NCBI RefSeq assembly: GCF_042477335.2
Contig: NC_091247.1
Coordinates: forward strand, 6,904,501-6,968,500
Direction of reading: 5' to 3'
DNA: 64,000 nt
Source: Ovis canadensis
Taxonomy: Eukaryota > Chordata > Mammalia > Artiodactyla > Bovidae
This document shows, piece after piece, positions 54,690 through 64,000 of this stretch (position 1 is the first letter of the stretch; every line of letters starts with the position of its first letter). The notes under the pieces were generated by a model. The model did not search any database. It was not told the origin of the DNA and was given only the letters and a program-made list of their open reading frames with translations. Made by a program: the position numbers and the translations under genes.

Positions 54690-55250
54690 TCTGTGCGTTG
54701 CGTACATGGGCATGGCTGTGCACGTGTACACACACTGCTCAGCCTGCACGTTCACGTAGGTATAAGCGTGGGTAGCCCCGTATAGGTATGAATAACTGTG
54801 TACCCATGTGCATGTGCTCACTTATGTAAATGTGCATCTTTATGCGCGTTGTACGTGCCTGTGTACATCTGTTTGTACCTGGTTTTCAGTGCACGTTTGT
54901 GTGGCAGGTGGGACATCCCCTTGAATGCTTAGAAGCACGTGGGATGGGCATCTCTGTGGACACACGGAGCTGCAGAGATGTGCAGGACGGGGCTGTGTGT
55001 CTGGACACCGCCTGTGTATTTGCATTCTGAGTGTGTGATGTGTGCATGCTGGCACGTGTGGCATGCAGGTGTATGCGGTGCAGGTATACACCTTTGTGGT
55101 TCCAGGCCTTCCCTGTGTGTGTGTGTGCCCGTGCGAGTCCTCTACGTGTGTGCACGTCGGTGTAGGGAGTGCCTCCCTAGTGCACGTGCATTTCCGAGGT
55201 TGTGTATGTTCGTGCCTGTGTCTGTGTTTGCCTCCATGCCCGTTCTGAGC
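54690..55250. repeat. Degenerate GT/GCAC alternating tract
   Basis: About 560 bp of drifting purine-pyrimidine alternation (GTGTGCATG, GCACGTGTACACAC, GTACGTGCC and similar). It encodes only Cys/Val/His/Thr-rich spurious frames. It is low-complexity decay of an old CA/GT repeat. Confidence 0.7.
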
Positions 55251-55825
55251 ATGAACACAGCGCCCTGGGTGTGTGCCACCCCACGTCCATTAGGGAGTAC
55301 AGCACACTGCCATGGGGAGGAGGGTGCTTCCCCATCTTTCAGCAGAGCTCAAGAGAAGACAGACCCGGGCAGGGCTTGGCTGCCTCCTACCTGGTACAAA
55401 ATGCTGAAGAGGGAGGTAGAAGCTGGCCAGAACTGCCAGCTGCCCGCTGCAGCCAGCCGGGGTCCAGGGAAACGGCCTTCTCCCCACACCTCCTCCGGGC
55501 CGCTAGGGATGGCAGGGGCAGGAGACAACAGGTGGTCTTGCCGAGCAGGCTGAGGCCTCCCCCGGGCCCCTTGCCAAGGGAGGCTTTCCTGAGCCTTTGA
55601 GCCGCCGCCTGCCACCTCCCTGTTGGGGCTTCTCACACCTGTGCCCCTGCCTGTCTGCTGTGAGCATCGTAGGCTCCAGTGGCAGGCCGTGTCTGTCACC
55701 TCGTGACTTTTTCTCCACTCCCATCTCCCTGGCTTCAAGGCCCAGATCGGGACTGGGCCAAGGCTCTCCTCTGAAGCAGCTGGAGCCTCTGGTGAAGGCA
55801 AGATGCACAAGAACATCCTTCCTTT
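55251..55825. other. Unique GC-rich intergenic stretch
   Basis: No repeat family or exon was recognised. Frames on both strands lack domains. Confidence 0.5.
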
Positions 55826-56331
55826 TTTTTTAAAGTAAAAAAAAAAATTTTTAATTGAAGGATAATTGCTTTACAGAATTTTGTTGTTTTCTGTCAAACC
55901 TCAACATGAATCAGCCATAGGAATACATATACCCCCTCCCTTTTAAACCTCCCTTTCATCTCCCCCCTCCACCAATCCCACCCCTCTAGGTTGATACAGA
56001 GCCCCTGTTTGAGTTTCCTGAGCCAGACAGCAAATTCCCGTTGGCTATCTATTTTGCATATGGTAATATAAGTTTCCATGTTACTCTTTCCATACATCTC
56101 GCCCTCTCCTCCCCTCTCCCCATGTCCATTAAGTCTGTTCTCTATGTCTGTTTCTCCATTGCTGCCCTGTAAATAAATTCTCCAGTACCATTTTTCTAGA
56201 TTCCATATATATGCCTTAGAGCACGATATTTGTCTTTCTTTCTGACATGCTTCACTCTGTATAATAGGTTCTAGGTTCATCTACCTCATTAGAACTGAAT
56301 CAAAGGCGTTCCTTTTTATGGCTGAGTAATA
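55826..56331 (-). mobile_element. L1 LINE 3' UTR
   Basis: Antisense, led by poly-T: ATTGAAGGATAATTGCTTTA, CAACATGAATCAGCCATAGG, CAGCAAATTCCCGTTGGC, GTCTGTTTCTCCATTGCTGC and CTGTATAATAGGTTCTAGG. It is the longer copy of the family seen at 23471-23706. A CHR SINE is inserted at its far end. Confidence 0.7.
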
Positions 56332-56521
56332 TTAAAAAAACTATTTATTTATTTGGCTATGCCGGGTCTTAGTTGCAGCACACAGGATCTTATATCTTCA
56401 CTGAGGTATTCGGAAACTTTAGTTGAGGCATGTGGGATCTAGTTCCCTGACGAGGGATCGAACCTGGGCCTCCAGCCTGGGGAGTGTGGAGTCTTTGCCA
56501 CTGGACCACCAGGGAAGTCCA
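56332..56521 (-). mobile_element. CHR-2-type SINE
   Basis: Antisense: CTATTTATTTATTTGGCTAT, TGTGGGATCTAGTTCCCTGA, GGGATCGAACCTGGGCCTCC, CACTGGACCACCAGGGAAGT. Confidence 0.9.
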
Positions 56522-57429
56522 GTGCATCCCTCCTTAAGCTGCCGGCCTGGGTGGTAGTGATGGAGCCCGCTGTGCAGAAAATGAGCTTGTTCATGCTTTT
56601 TCTGTCCATGGGAAGCTCTGTGGTTCCTAAGGTAGGTCTGTGATGGTCTTCCGTCCACCACAGCTTGCTTCTCCCCCATCCCCATCCAACTCCCTCATAC
56701 CTTTGGGGTTCCTGTACCCTGGTCCCTGGGGTCTCTCCTCACCTGGCACAATACTTCAGAAGACTTTGGGGCCTCCCACAACCCTCCTTTCCTCGCTCAG
56801 TCTCCCTCCAGCACCACCGGGACCCCCTGGCTGACACGCTGGGCTCCCTCTTTCTCCATCCTGTTGCTTCCGGGGAACTTGGCTTGGCTCCTGCACGATG
56901 GTCCACCCTGACCTGGTCATCACTCGCACGGCCGTACTTCTGAGGTCTAAAATTCAGACATCCTTGCCTCCTCCCCACCTCCCACCTATCTAGCCCTCAC
57001 TTTTCTGAGAATATTTGTGCTTGCCACCTTCTTCCAGATCCCTCTGGTTCCAACCATCCTCAGGACAGCTACCTCTTTCTGTGCCATGTCCTGAGATGTT
57101 CCCACTGCAGGGCCAAGCCAGCCTCACCAGACTGCACCTCTAAGGGACCACATTGCCACTTTAGATCTCCAAACCATGGCCTTCTGGACATCGATCTCCG
57201 GTCCATTGTCTTCTGAACACTAAACCCACCGTGGTTGCTGCCCTTGACATCTCCTGTGTGTCCTTAAAGCCTACCCAGGCCCTTCCCAACCCAATCCCGC
57301 CCTCCCCTCTTCCAGGCTTCCCCTTCACGGTACCCCAGCCACATCTTCTGGGCCAGAAGTCAGGACATTACCCTTGTCTGCTTCTTCTCCTCCACCTTCC
57401 ACATCCAGTAAGTCACCAAGCATCTGTGC
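56522..57429. other. Unique intergenic stretch
   Basis: Moderately pyrimidine-rich DNA with short low-complexity runs. I see no exon, and no repeat family that I can name. Confidence 0.5.
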
Positions 57430-58650
57430 TTAGGGTTCATTGAACTTCTTGGATACTGATTTCATTAAATTTGGAAGTTTTTCATCCATGAGTTCTTCCA
57501 ATATTTTTCTGTTCCATTCCCCCCTTTCCTCTGGGACTCCAATTATCCGTATATTAAGCTGCTTGGAATTATTCTACAGCTGACTGGTGTTCTTCCCATT
57601 TTAAAAAACACTTCTTCTCCATGTTTCGTTTTGGATAGTTTTTATTGCTATGCCTTCACGTTCACGAACGTTTCTTCTGCCTTATCTAATCTGCCACAAA
57701 TCCCACTCGGTGTATTTTTTAACCTCAGACATTGCAATTTTCAATTCTTAAAAGTTAATTTGGGTCTTTTGTTTATCTTCATGTCTCTGCTGCTGCTGCT
57801 AAGTCGCTTCAGTCGTGTCTGACTCTGTGTGGCCCCATAGACGGCAGCCCACCAGGCTCCCCTGTCCCTGGGATTCTCCAGGCAAGAACACTGGAGTGGG
57901 TTGCCATTTCCTTCTCCAATGCGTGAAAGTGAAAAGTGAAAGTGAAGTCCCTCAGTCGTGTCCAACCTTCAGCGACCCCATGGACTGCAGCCTACCAGGC
58001 TCCTCCGTCCATGGATTTTCCAGGCAAGAGTACTGGAGTGGGGTGCCATTGCCTTCTTCGATCTTCATGTCTGTAGCATTTTGAAAATGTGGAATAGAAT
58101 TATAAAAGCTGTTTTAGAATCCTTCTCTGTTAATTCTAACATCTGTGTCAGTTCTGGGTCAGTTGCCATTGATTGATTATTCTTTTCTTTATGGCTTATG
58201 TTTTCCGGCTTCCTTGTATGCCTGGTAATTTTTAGTGGATGCCAGACATTGTGATTTTGGGATATTTTTGTATTCTTATAAATCTTCTTGAGCTTTCTTC
58301 TGGGAAGCAGTTAAATTACTTGGGAACCAATTGATGTTTTTGGGTCTTGCTTGAAGATTTATTAGGTGGGTTTTTAGCAATACTGTCTAGGACTAACTCT
58401 TCCCCACCTCTGAGACAAGACCTTCCTAAGTGCTCTCCCCGCTTCCCTGTGAATTATGACTTTTCCAGTCTGGCTGGTGGGAACAGGCAGTATTCCCAGC
58501 CCTGTGTGAGCATCAGGCACAGTTCCCTCTAATACTTTCATACGGTTCTTTCTTGAAAACCACTGTTTAATTTTTTTTCTTCTGTCTGAATTTTATGGTT
58601 GTTTCAGGTGGGATAGGAAATCTGGCCGCCATTACTCCATCTTGGTCAGA
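57430..58650 (-). mobile_element. L1M (L1MB/L1MC-like) 3' end
   Basis: Antisense old mammalian L1: GGGACTCCAATTATCCGTAT and TTCTTCTGCCTTATCTAATC from the ORF2 region/3' UTR, then GGATGCCAGACATTGTGATT, GGGAAGCAGTTAAATTACTT and TCCAGTCTGGCTGGTGGGAA from the 3' UTR. A Bov-A2 dimer splits it at 57787-58060. Confidence 0.8.
57787..58060 (-). mobile_element. Bov-A2 dimeric SINE with target-site duplication
   Basis: Two Bov-A units in antisense joined by a GTGAAAGTGAAAAGTGAAAG linker. Each unit has CAGGCTCC and CATTTCC/CATTGCC landmarks. The 12-bp duplication ATCTTCATGTCT lies at 57775-57786 and 58061-58072. Confidence 0.92.
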
Positions 58651-58671
58651 AGCAGAAGTCGGTTGTCCTTG

Positions 58672-58886
58672 TTTTTCAGCTGCTCATGCCATGTCCGACT
58701 CTTTGAGACCCCATGGACTGCAGCCCACCAGGCTTCCCTGTCCTTCACCATCTCCCAGAGTTTGCTCCGACTCTTTGTGACCCCATGGACTGCAGCCCAC
58801 CAGGCTTCCCTGTCCTTCACCATCTCCCAGAGTTTGGTCAGACTCATGTCCATTGAGTTGGTGGAGCCATCCAACCTTCTCATCAG
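58672..58886 (-). mobile_element. BovB LINE 3' fragment with internal 72-bp tandem duplication
   Basis: Antisense BovB tail. The unit GACTCTTTG...GAGTTTG occurs twice (58697-58768 and 58769-58840) with only a few differences. The rest (GTCCATTGAGTTGGTGGAGC, CATCCAACC) is single-copy. Confidence 0.9.
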
Positions 58887-59721
58887 AAGTCAGTTACCAA
58901 ATCTTAATGATTCTACTTCCTAGTAACTCTCAAAGCTCTTTCCTTCTCTCCCAACTCCTGCCATGGATCCAGACCTCACTGGCTCTTGCCTGGCATAACA
59001 CCCACAACCTCCTGGGCTTTCTCTTTCCAGACTCAGCCATCTTTCCAGACTGCACTCTGACCATCCCTCTCCCTAGTTCAAACGCTTTGACTCGTCGTCT
59101 TGGAGTTAATTTCAAACTCCTGCTTGTGGCTCCCTGGGTCTTGATATAGCCAAACTGAACTGCATGTAACTCTCCCAAGGGATCGTTCTTGTTCTGCGGG
59201 GCCTTTGCTGTTAACTCCTGTCTCCCCTCTTCCCTTCTCCTCCTCCACCTTCTCTGGGAGGCTCTCTCACCCCTCTCTTTTGCAAACCTTCACAAACAGC
59301 TCTGGATCGGAGCTGCCTGGGATGTCTGTGTCCCCAGGGTTGGGCCACCCTGAGGGCAAGACCCTGGCCCCTGATGCGGAGCGCTGCCTAACTTATCCAC
59401 TGAATGAATGAATAACAAGAAGAGAAGAGCATAATGGGCCACAGGGAGGGCTGCCAAGAAGGGGAGGGAGACCGGGACTGTGGCTAGGAGCCTGTGTCCT
59501 CCCCCTAGCCCTCCGACTGGCCCACTTGCTGTGTGATTGCAGGCCCTCACTGCACATGGTGACCTGGTCTCTGAGGTCTCCTCTGGCTTGGCTGCAACAC
59601 TTGCCTGTTTCCACAGCATCAGCATGATTTGCTGTCATTCTGAGCCCATCCGCCTTGTTGGACTGATGGGGAAACTGAGGCGCAGTGCTGGGGGAGAGCT
59701 GGACCCTCAGGTTACTGAAAC
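58887..59721. other. Intergenic, old relics
   Basis: An L2-like CTC-rich patch lies at 59200-59300. A MIR in antisense lies at 59655-59700 (GGGGAAACTGAGGCGCAG). A short GAAT run lies at 59400-59412. No exon is recognised. Confidence 0.55.
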
Positions 59722-60460
59722 GCTGTTGCTGAGCTGTGAAAGACGCCAGGATTCTTGGCCTCCGGAGGCAAGAAATTCAATCCGGGGCCAGTGATGAGGC
59801 TTGGTCGCTCAGAGCTTTTGTGTAATAAAGTTTTATTAAAGTATCAAAGAGATAGACAAACCTCCTGACCTAGACAGCAGAAGGGGGCAGAAAGAGTGCC
59901 CCCTTGCTAGTTTTTAGCAGGCTGTTTTATGTCAGTTAGAAAGCTATTAACCAGATAAGAGAGACACCTCAAGGCTGAGGGAGTTTCACCAGGCCCCTCT
60001 CCCACAATATTTATTTTTGAGATAGGATGGAACGAGGTGTGTCATCCCCCAGCCATAAAATAATTAATATGAATAATGGTTTGTTGAGCTATTATCAGCC
60101 CAAGGTTTGAGAAAAGAAAAAGTGTTAGTCTTGGGTGGAATCATTTTGAAGACAGGCAAATTCCAAAGCAAATACATAGTTTCATTAACATAGCTTAAGA
60201 AAAACATTTCCATAAGAAAAACGCATCGGTTAGCTCAAGGTTTAAGAAAAGGTAAGTTCAGGTGGACCCAGGTGTCGTCATGGCAACACAGAATTTTAAG
60301 AGAAACCTCCTTTTAATTTTGTATAGAGAAGGAAAAAAATCTGACACTGTAGTTAGTTTACTCCTGCCACTTCAAGAAGAGAGAAAACATGTCTGACCCT
60401 TGCAGCTTATTTCCTCCGTTTGGAGACCCCTGGCTTTCCTGCCTGTCACCCTCTCATCAC
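59722..60460 (-). mobile_element. Ruminant endogenous retrovirus solo LTR
   Basis: About 740 bp starting TGTTGCTGAGCTG and ending CTCTCATCA. On the minus strand a poly(A) signal AATAAAACTTTATT precedes a short U5-like part at the left end, so the LTR reads right to left. No internal retroviral region is seen on either side, so it is a solo LTR. The family is recalled as ruminant-specific (exact name unsure), implying an age of a few tens of millions of years. Fossil; the right end is approximate. Confidence 0.6.
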
Positions 60461-62124
60461 TGGCGCATGAGTGGCAGAGTCCAGCTTGAGGCCCACATGC
60501 CAACTCAGGTCTGCAATTCTGGGCTTTGGTAAGGAGTGTGGAGAAAAAAGAGTCGCCTCTCCCCATGTCCTGGACGGCAGCCTCGCGGGCAGGCTGGGGC
60601 GCCCAGGACTGGGACCAGGGTTTCTCTGTGCCTGGTGTTTCCCTAGGATTCAGAACCCACCAGTAGAGCACCGTAGGAAGCGGGTCACCCTGAAGCGGTC
60701 GCACATCCGACTGCGGTGGGAACTTAGCGGGAGGAGGCTCAAGGTCAGCCTGAGGTCAGCCCTTGTCCAGTTTAATTATTCATTAACCAGGCAAGTCTAG
60801 GCACTGAGTTAATGACCAACATTAACTGGGGAGGGGGTAAATTCTTCCCCTGAGTGTGGGCGCGACCTGCAAGGGCAGGGAAGCCTGTAAATGAGCAACT
60901 GGTGGAAAAGCTCTTCCCTTTTCTTTCATTTTCACCCCTTCGTTGATTTCTTCACTCACTCGCTCACGAATCCACTTCTCTCTCTGTGCCTGCCAGTGAG
61001 CAGAATCTTGGAAACCCAGCTGGTGCGGGAGGGGCAGAGCTGCAGAGACAAGGGCAGTCCAGAGTGGTCAGGGCTGCGGCAGGGGGAGTGCAGAGGAGAC
61101 CCCCACCCCCAGGCCAGCTTGGTGGAGTTGGTGAGGCTGCTTGGAGAGGGTGAGGCCCCAGAGGAGACGGGCAGGTCCCATGCAGCCGGACCACATCTGC
61201 TGGTTTGTGGGATGTGGGGGTCTTTAGGGTTCTCAGCCCCACCCACCCAGCTCAGCTTCTGTAACATCTCTGAGGACAGGGATGAAGCCATCAAGCCCAC
61301 TTCTGTCTTGGCTTTCCCTTCACCAAGAGATACAACAGGGGACTCCCTCCAGTGGTCTGGCCAGCTCCTGCCCCATCCCCGGTGGCCTGGCCCCCAGGCA
61401 ATGCCCCTGGACAAGATGAATGAGGAAGGGGTCCAGGGAGGCCAAGGTGCAGGCTGAGGAGGGAGCAGGGTGTCCTCCCTTGGGGTTCCATGGGTGCACA
61501 GCTGAGGTGAAGATCCTGTCCGAGGGGAGTTTTCAAGGATGGAGAAGCTCCAGAGACCATCTGGGCCTGGGCTTGGAGGAGCCGTGTGTGTTCAGGGCAG
61601 ATGGAAACTGGACTGGGAGCTGAAGCTGGGGCTCAGCAGTGGGAGGGCAGAGAGAGGGGGAGGAGGGAAGACCGCAGTGGGGCAGCAAGTGGGGCGGGGG
61701 GTCTTCTGGGAGAGTGGTGGGAGCCACGAGGCCTTTCCTGAGGACCCTGTGGGGGATCGGGTTGCTGGGACTAGCCTGTGAGCAGGGGACAGGTGCCCAG
61801 GTGTGGCCTTATTTGTCTCTGCCATTGCGCGTGTATACTGGTGGTTCCCTACGCTTGTGCCTGCTGGATAAATGGCTCCCTTCCAAAGGCCCGTCCTCTC
61901 ACAGGAAGGTCTCCTTACTAGGGGCCCTGCCCAGCCGTTCCCCATCACCTCTGGAGAAGTTGGCAGGATGAGAGGGGCTGGAGACTCAGTGTTGCCCCTT
62001 CCCCTCCCTATTCATTTGGCGAGATTGAGAACTGGGCCCCAGTGGGCTGTGTTCCCATCCCATCCTCACTTGATTCAGGGAAGTGCCCGGATGAGTGTGG
62101 CTCCAAATAAAGGTGTGATGCTCT
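60461..62124. other. Intergenic, no gene recognised
   Basis: Unique, fairly GC-rich sequence. Open frames on both strands (for example 60891-61457) lack domains and paired splice sites. No clear repeats were recognised. Confidence 0.5.
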
Positions 62125-62301
62125 TTGGAGCTACATGAACCATAGCCTGCCAGGCTCCTCTGTCCATGGAGTTCTCCAGGCAAGAATACTGGAGTGGGTT
62201 GCCATTCCCTTCTCCAGGGGATCTTCTCATCTCAGGGATCAAACCCAGGTCTCCTGCATTGCAGGCAGATTCTTTCCCATCTGAATCACCAGAGAAGCCC
62301 T
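62125..62301 (-). mobile_element. Bov-tA SINE
   Basis: Antisense: CCAGGCTCCTCTGTCCATGG, GTTGCCATTCCCTTCTCCAG, GGGATCAAACCCAGGTCTCC, ending ATCACCAGAGAAGCCC. Confidence 0.9.
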
Positions 62302-62329
62302 TTTGAGTAAATGTGGCTCCCCTTAAATT

Positions 62330-62440
62330 TGTTTTTTAAATTTTTTTATGGGATCCTAGTTCCCTGACCAGGGATCAAACCCGCACCCCCCTGCATTGCC
62401 AGCACCAAGTCCTAACCCCTGATCTCCAGGGAAGTCCCAA
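62330..62440 (-). mobile_element. CHR-type SINE
   Basis: Antisense: TTTTTTAAATTTTTTTATGG, CCCTGACCAGGGATCAAACC, CCCCTGATCTCCAGGGAAGT. It is shortened at its poly-T side. Confidence 0.82.
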
Positions 62441-63812
62441 GGTGGCTCCTCTTATTGAAACTAAACAAAACCGTTCCGAGGACACTTCATAGCCCCTGTC
62501 TCAGTCTGTCCAGGTTTGAGAACCAGAATCCTGGAGCGGGACCCAGGCAAGGAGGCCTCATGAGGTAGAGAAGGGGAGAAGCCCACCCAGGCGGGGGGTG
62601 GAGTAGGGGGATAGGGGGTGGGTATGCCCCCCTCAAGCAGGCCTTTAACCCCACGACCTCAGTCTGGGCCTCACTGCGAAGCCTCAACCACCGCGGGAGG
62701 CCCTGATGCCTCCCTCCAACGGACTCCAAGCGGTGGGGCTGAATCGCATCTCGACGGGTGGGCCCAATGCTGGAGGCCGACGAGTTGGTGAGGAAGCGCT
62801 GGATCTGTGCTCTGCCCCTCTTCCCAGGAACCGGAGGGCGCGGGCTCCACGCAGCCGGCGGGGGCAGCTGGGCCTGGAGGGTGGGGGGTGGGGGGGAACT
62901 GCAATTCCAGCCAGGGGAGGGGCGGGCACCAGACGGTCCCCCTCGCCCTCCGCTCCCAACAAAGGCCTAGCTGGGAGGAGAGGGCCTGTTTGTTCAGCTC
63001 TTGTACTGGTCGAGGGGGGGCAGGAAGCAGAGTTTCAAAGCGGTTTCACCCTTTGTTATCCCTGCCCGGTCCCACCCTCCACACCCCAGGCTGCATTCCA
63101 GAACCTGGCGGGGGCGGGGGTGGCCGGGGGGGGGGGGGGGGGTTCCTGCCCCGGGAGAAATCCGCTTAACCGGAGGAGGCTCGGGTTACAGCCGAGCTGC
63201 TGGGGAGGAGTCGGGCCCTTCCCAGCCTGACACCGAACATTCCGGAAGGTTGGTCTCCGGGTCCACCTGGTCCCTATCCTGGGACCCCCTGGGACCCTCG
63301 GGCCTTGAGGGGAAGGAGCGGGGAAGAGGATGGAAAATCTGGGGGTGGCGGGGTCCAGGTCCCCGTTTACACATAGGACAAGACGGGGTTTGGGTGGTTT
63401 TTTTTTTTTTTTTCTTTTTCTGGGAGGGAACCCAGGACTTTTCTTCCCCGGGGTGTGATCTCAGAATCTGCAGGGTGACTCCTGATTTGCACGAGGTGGG
63501 CTGGGGTGAGGCGGGAAGCTTTCTTTCCAAATAGGGCAAACTGTGTCTCTGCCTTGCTGTACTTTCCTGCGTGTCCTTTACATAAGCTAGAAAGCTCTCG
63601 GGTTACACGTACAGCTCCACGATTTCGCACATGTCTGTTCCTGTGTGATCACTACCCTGGGCAAAAATCCAGGCTCCATCACCTGGGGATGTTCCTGTCA
63701 TGCTCCATCCTACAGGGATCTGCTAATCTCTCCTTCTTCACCACGGACAGCTTTCCATTTACACACACGTATAATCAGAGGAGGGTCTCTTTTATGCCTG
63801 GCTTTGAAAACA
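62441..63812. other. GC-rich intergenic block with orphan CpG patch
   Basis: CpG density is raised at 62680-62960 and 63160-63330. A (G)18-like run lies at 63127-63142 and a (T)n run at 63400-63413. A possible old L1M-type relic lies at 63595-63735. No exon is recognised. Confidence 0.5.
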
Positions 63813-63972
63813 CGGTATTCATTTCTTTGGTTGTGGTGGGTCTTAATTGCTGCACACAAGATCTTCGATTCATTGAGGCTGGTGGGACTTGGTTCCCTGA
63901 CCAGGAATCAAACCGAGGCCCCCTGCATTGGGAGCCTGGAGTCTCAGCTGCTGGACCACCAGGGAAGTCCCC
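63813..63972 (-). mobile_element. CHR-2-type SINE
   Basis: Antisense: TTTGGTTGTGGTGGGTCTTA, GACCAGGAATCAAACCGAGG, TGGACCACCAGGGAAGTCCC. Confidence 0.88.
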
Positions 63973-64000
63973 GTGCCTGGCTTTTTCGTTCCACATGTTT

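Overview
The window comes from a ruminant (Pecoran) nuclear genome, most likely a bovid. The evidence is at least eleven separate BovB (RTE-clade) LINE pieces, many Bov-tA/Bov-A tRNA-derived SINEs, several cetartiodactyl CHR-type SINEs, and two multi-exon genes of ordinary mammalian structure. Cattle, sheep and goat cannot be told apart from the sequence alone. Gene names rest on comparison with human proteins from memory; no search was run.

Layout. 1-1.2 kb: non-coding DNA beyond the 3' end of NTMT1, with a CA microsatellite and a 36-bp minisatellite. 1.2-9.1 kb, minus strand: NTMT1, the alpha-N-terminal methyltransferase. It has three coding exons, a 5.3-kb intron full of old MIR/L2 relics, and a CpG-island promoter with a non-coding first exon at 8.8-8.94 kb. 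9.1-13.2 kb: repeat-rich spacer. 13.2-20.2 kb, plus strand: the C9orf50 orthologue, seven exons reconstructed base by base with intact GT/AG sites and reading phase, giving 426 residues. 20.5-24.1 kb: a 2.4-kb BovB LINE and other retroposons. 24.3-25 kb: a second CpG island that could be a distal NTMT1 promoter. If so, C9orf50 lies nested, head-to-head, inside a long first intron of NTMT1, as I recall for the human 9q34 locus.

25-64 kb: no protein-coding gene that I can support. It holds retroposons, MIR and L2 relics, two fossil LTRs (MLT1A-like at 44.5 kb and a ruminant ERV LTR at 59.7 kb), an old L1M 3' end, a second large BovB copy in inverted orientation, and GC-rich islands at 33, 48 and 63 kb. 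The 48-kb island carries AT-rich homeodomain/CUX-like sites and a usable splice donor, so it is the best candidate for an undescribed regulatory element or lncRNA start.

I found no evidence for a novel multi-gene system. The strongest new functional idea is a PP1-docking RVxF motif (RVRF followed by acidic residues) in the uncharacterised C9orf50 protein.
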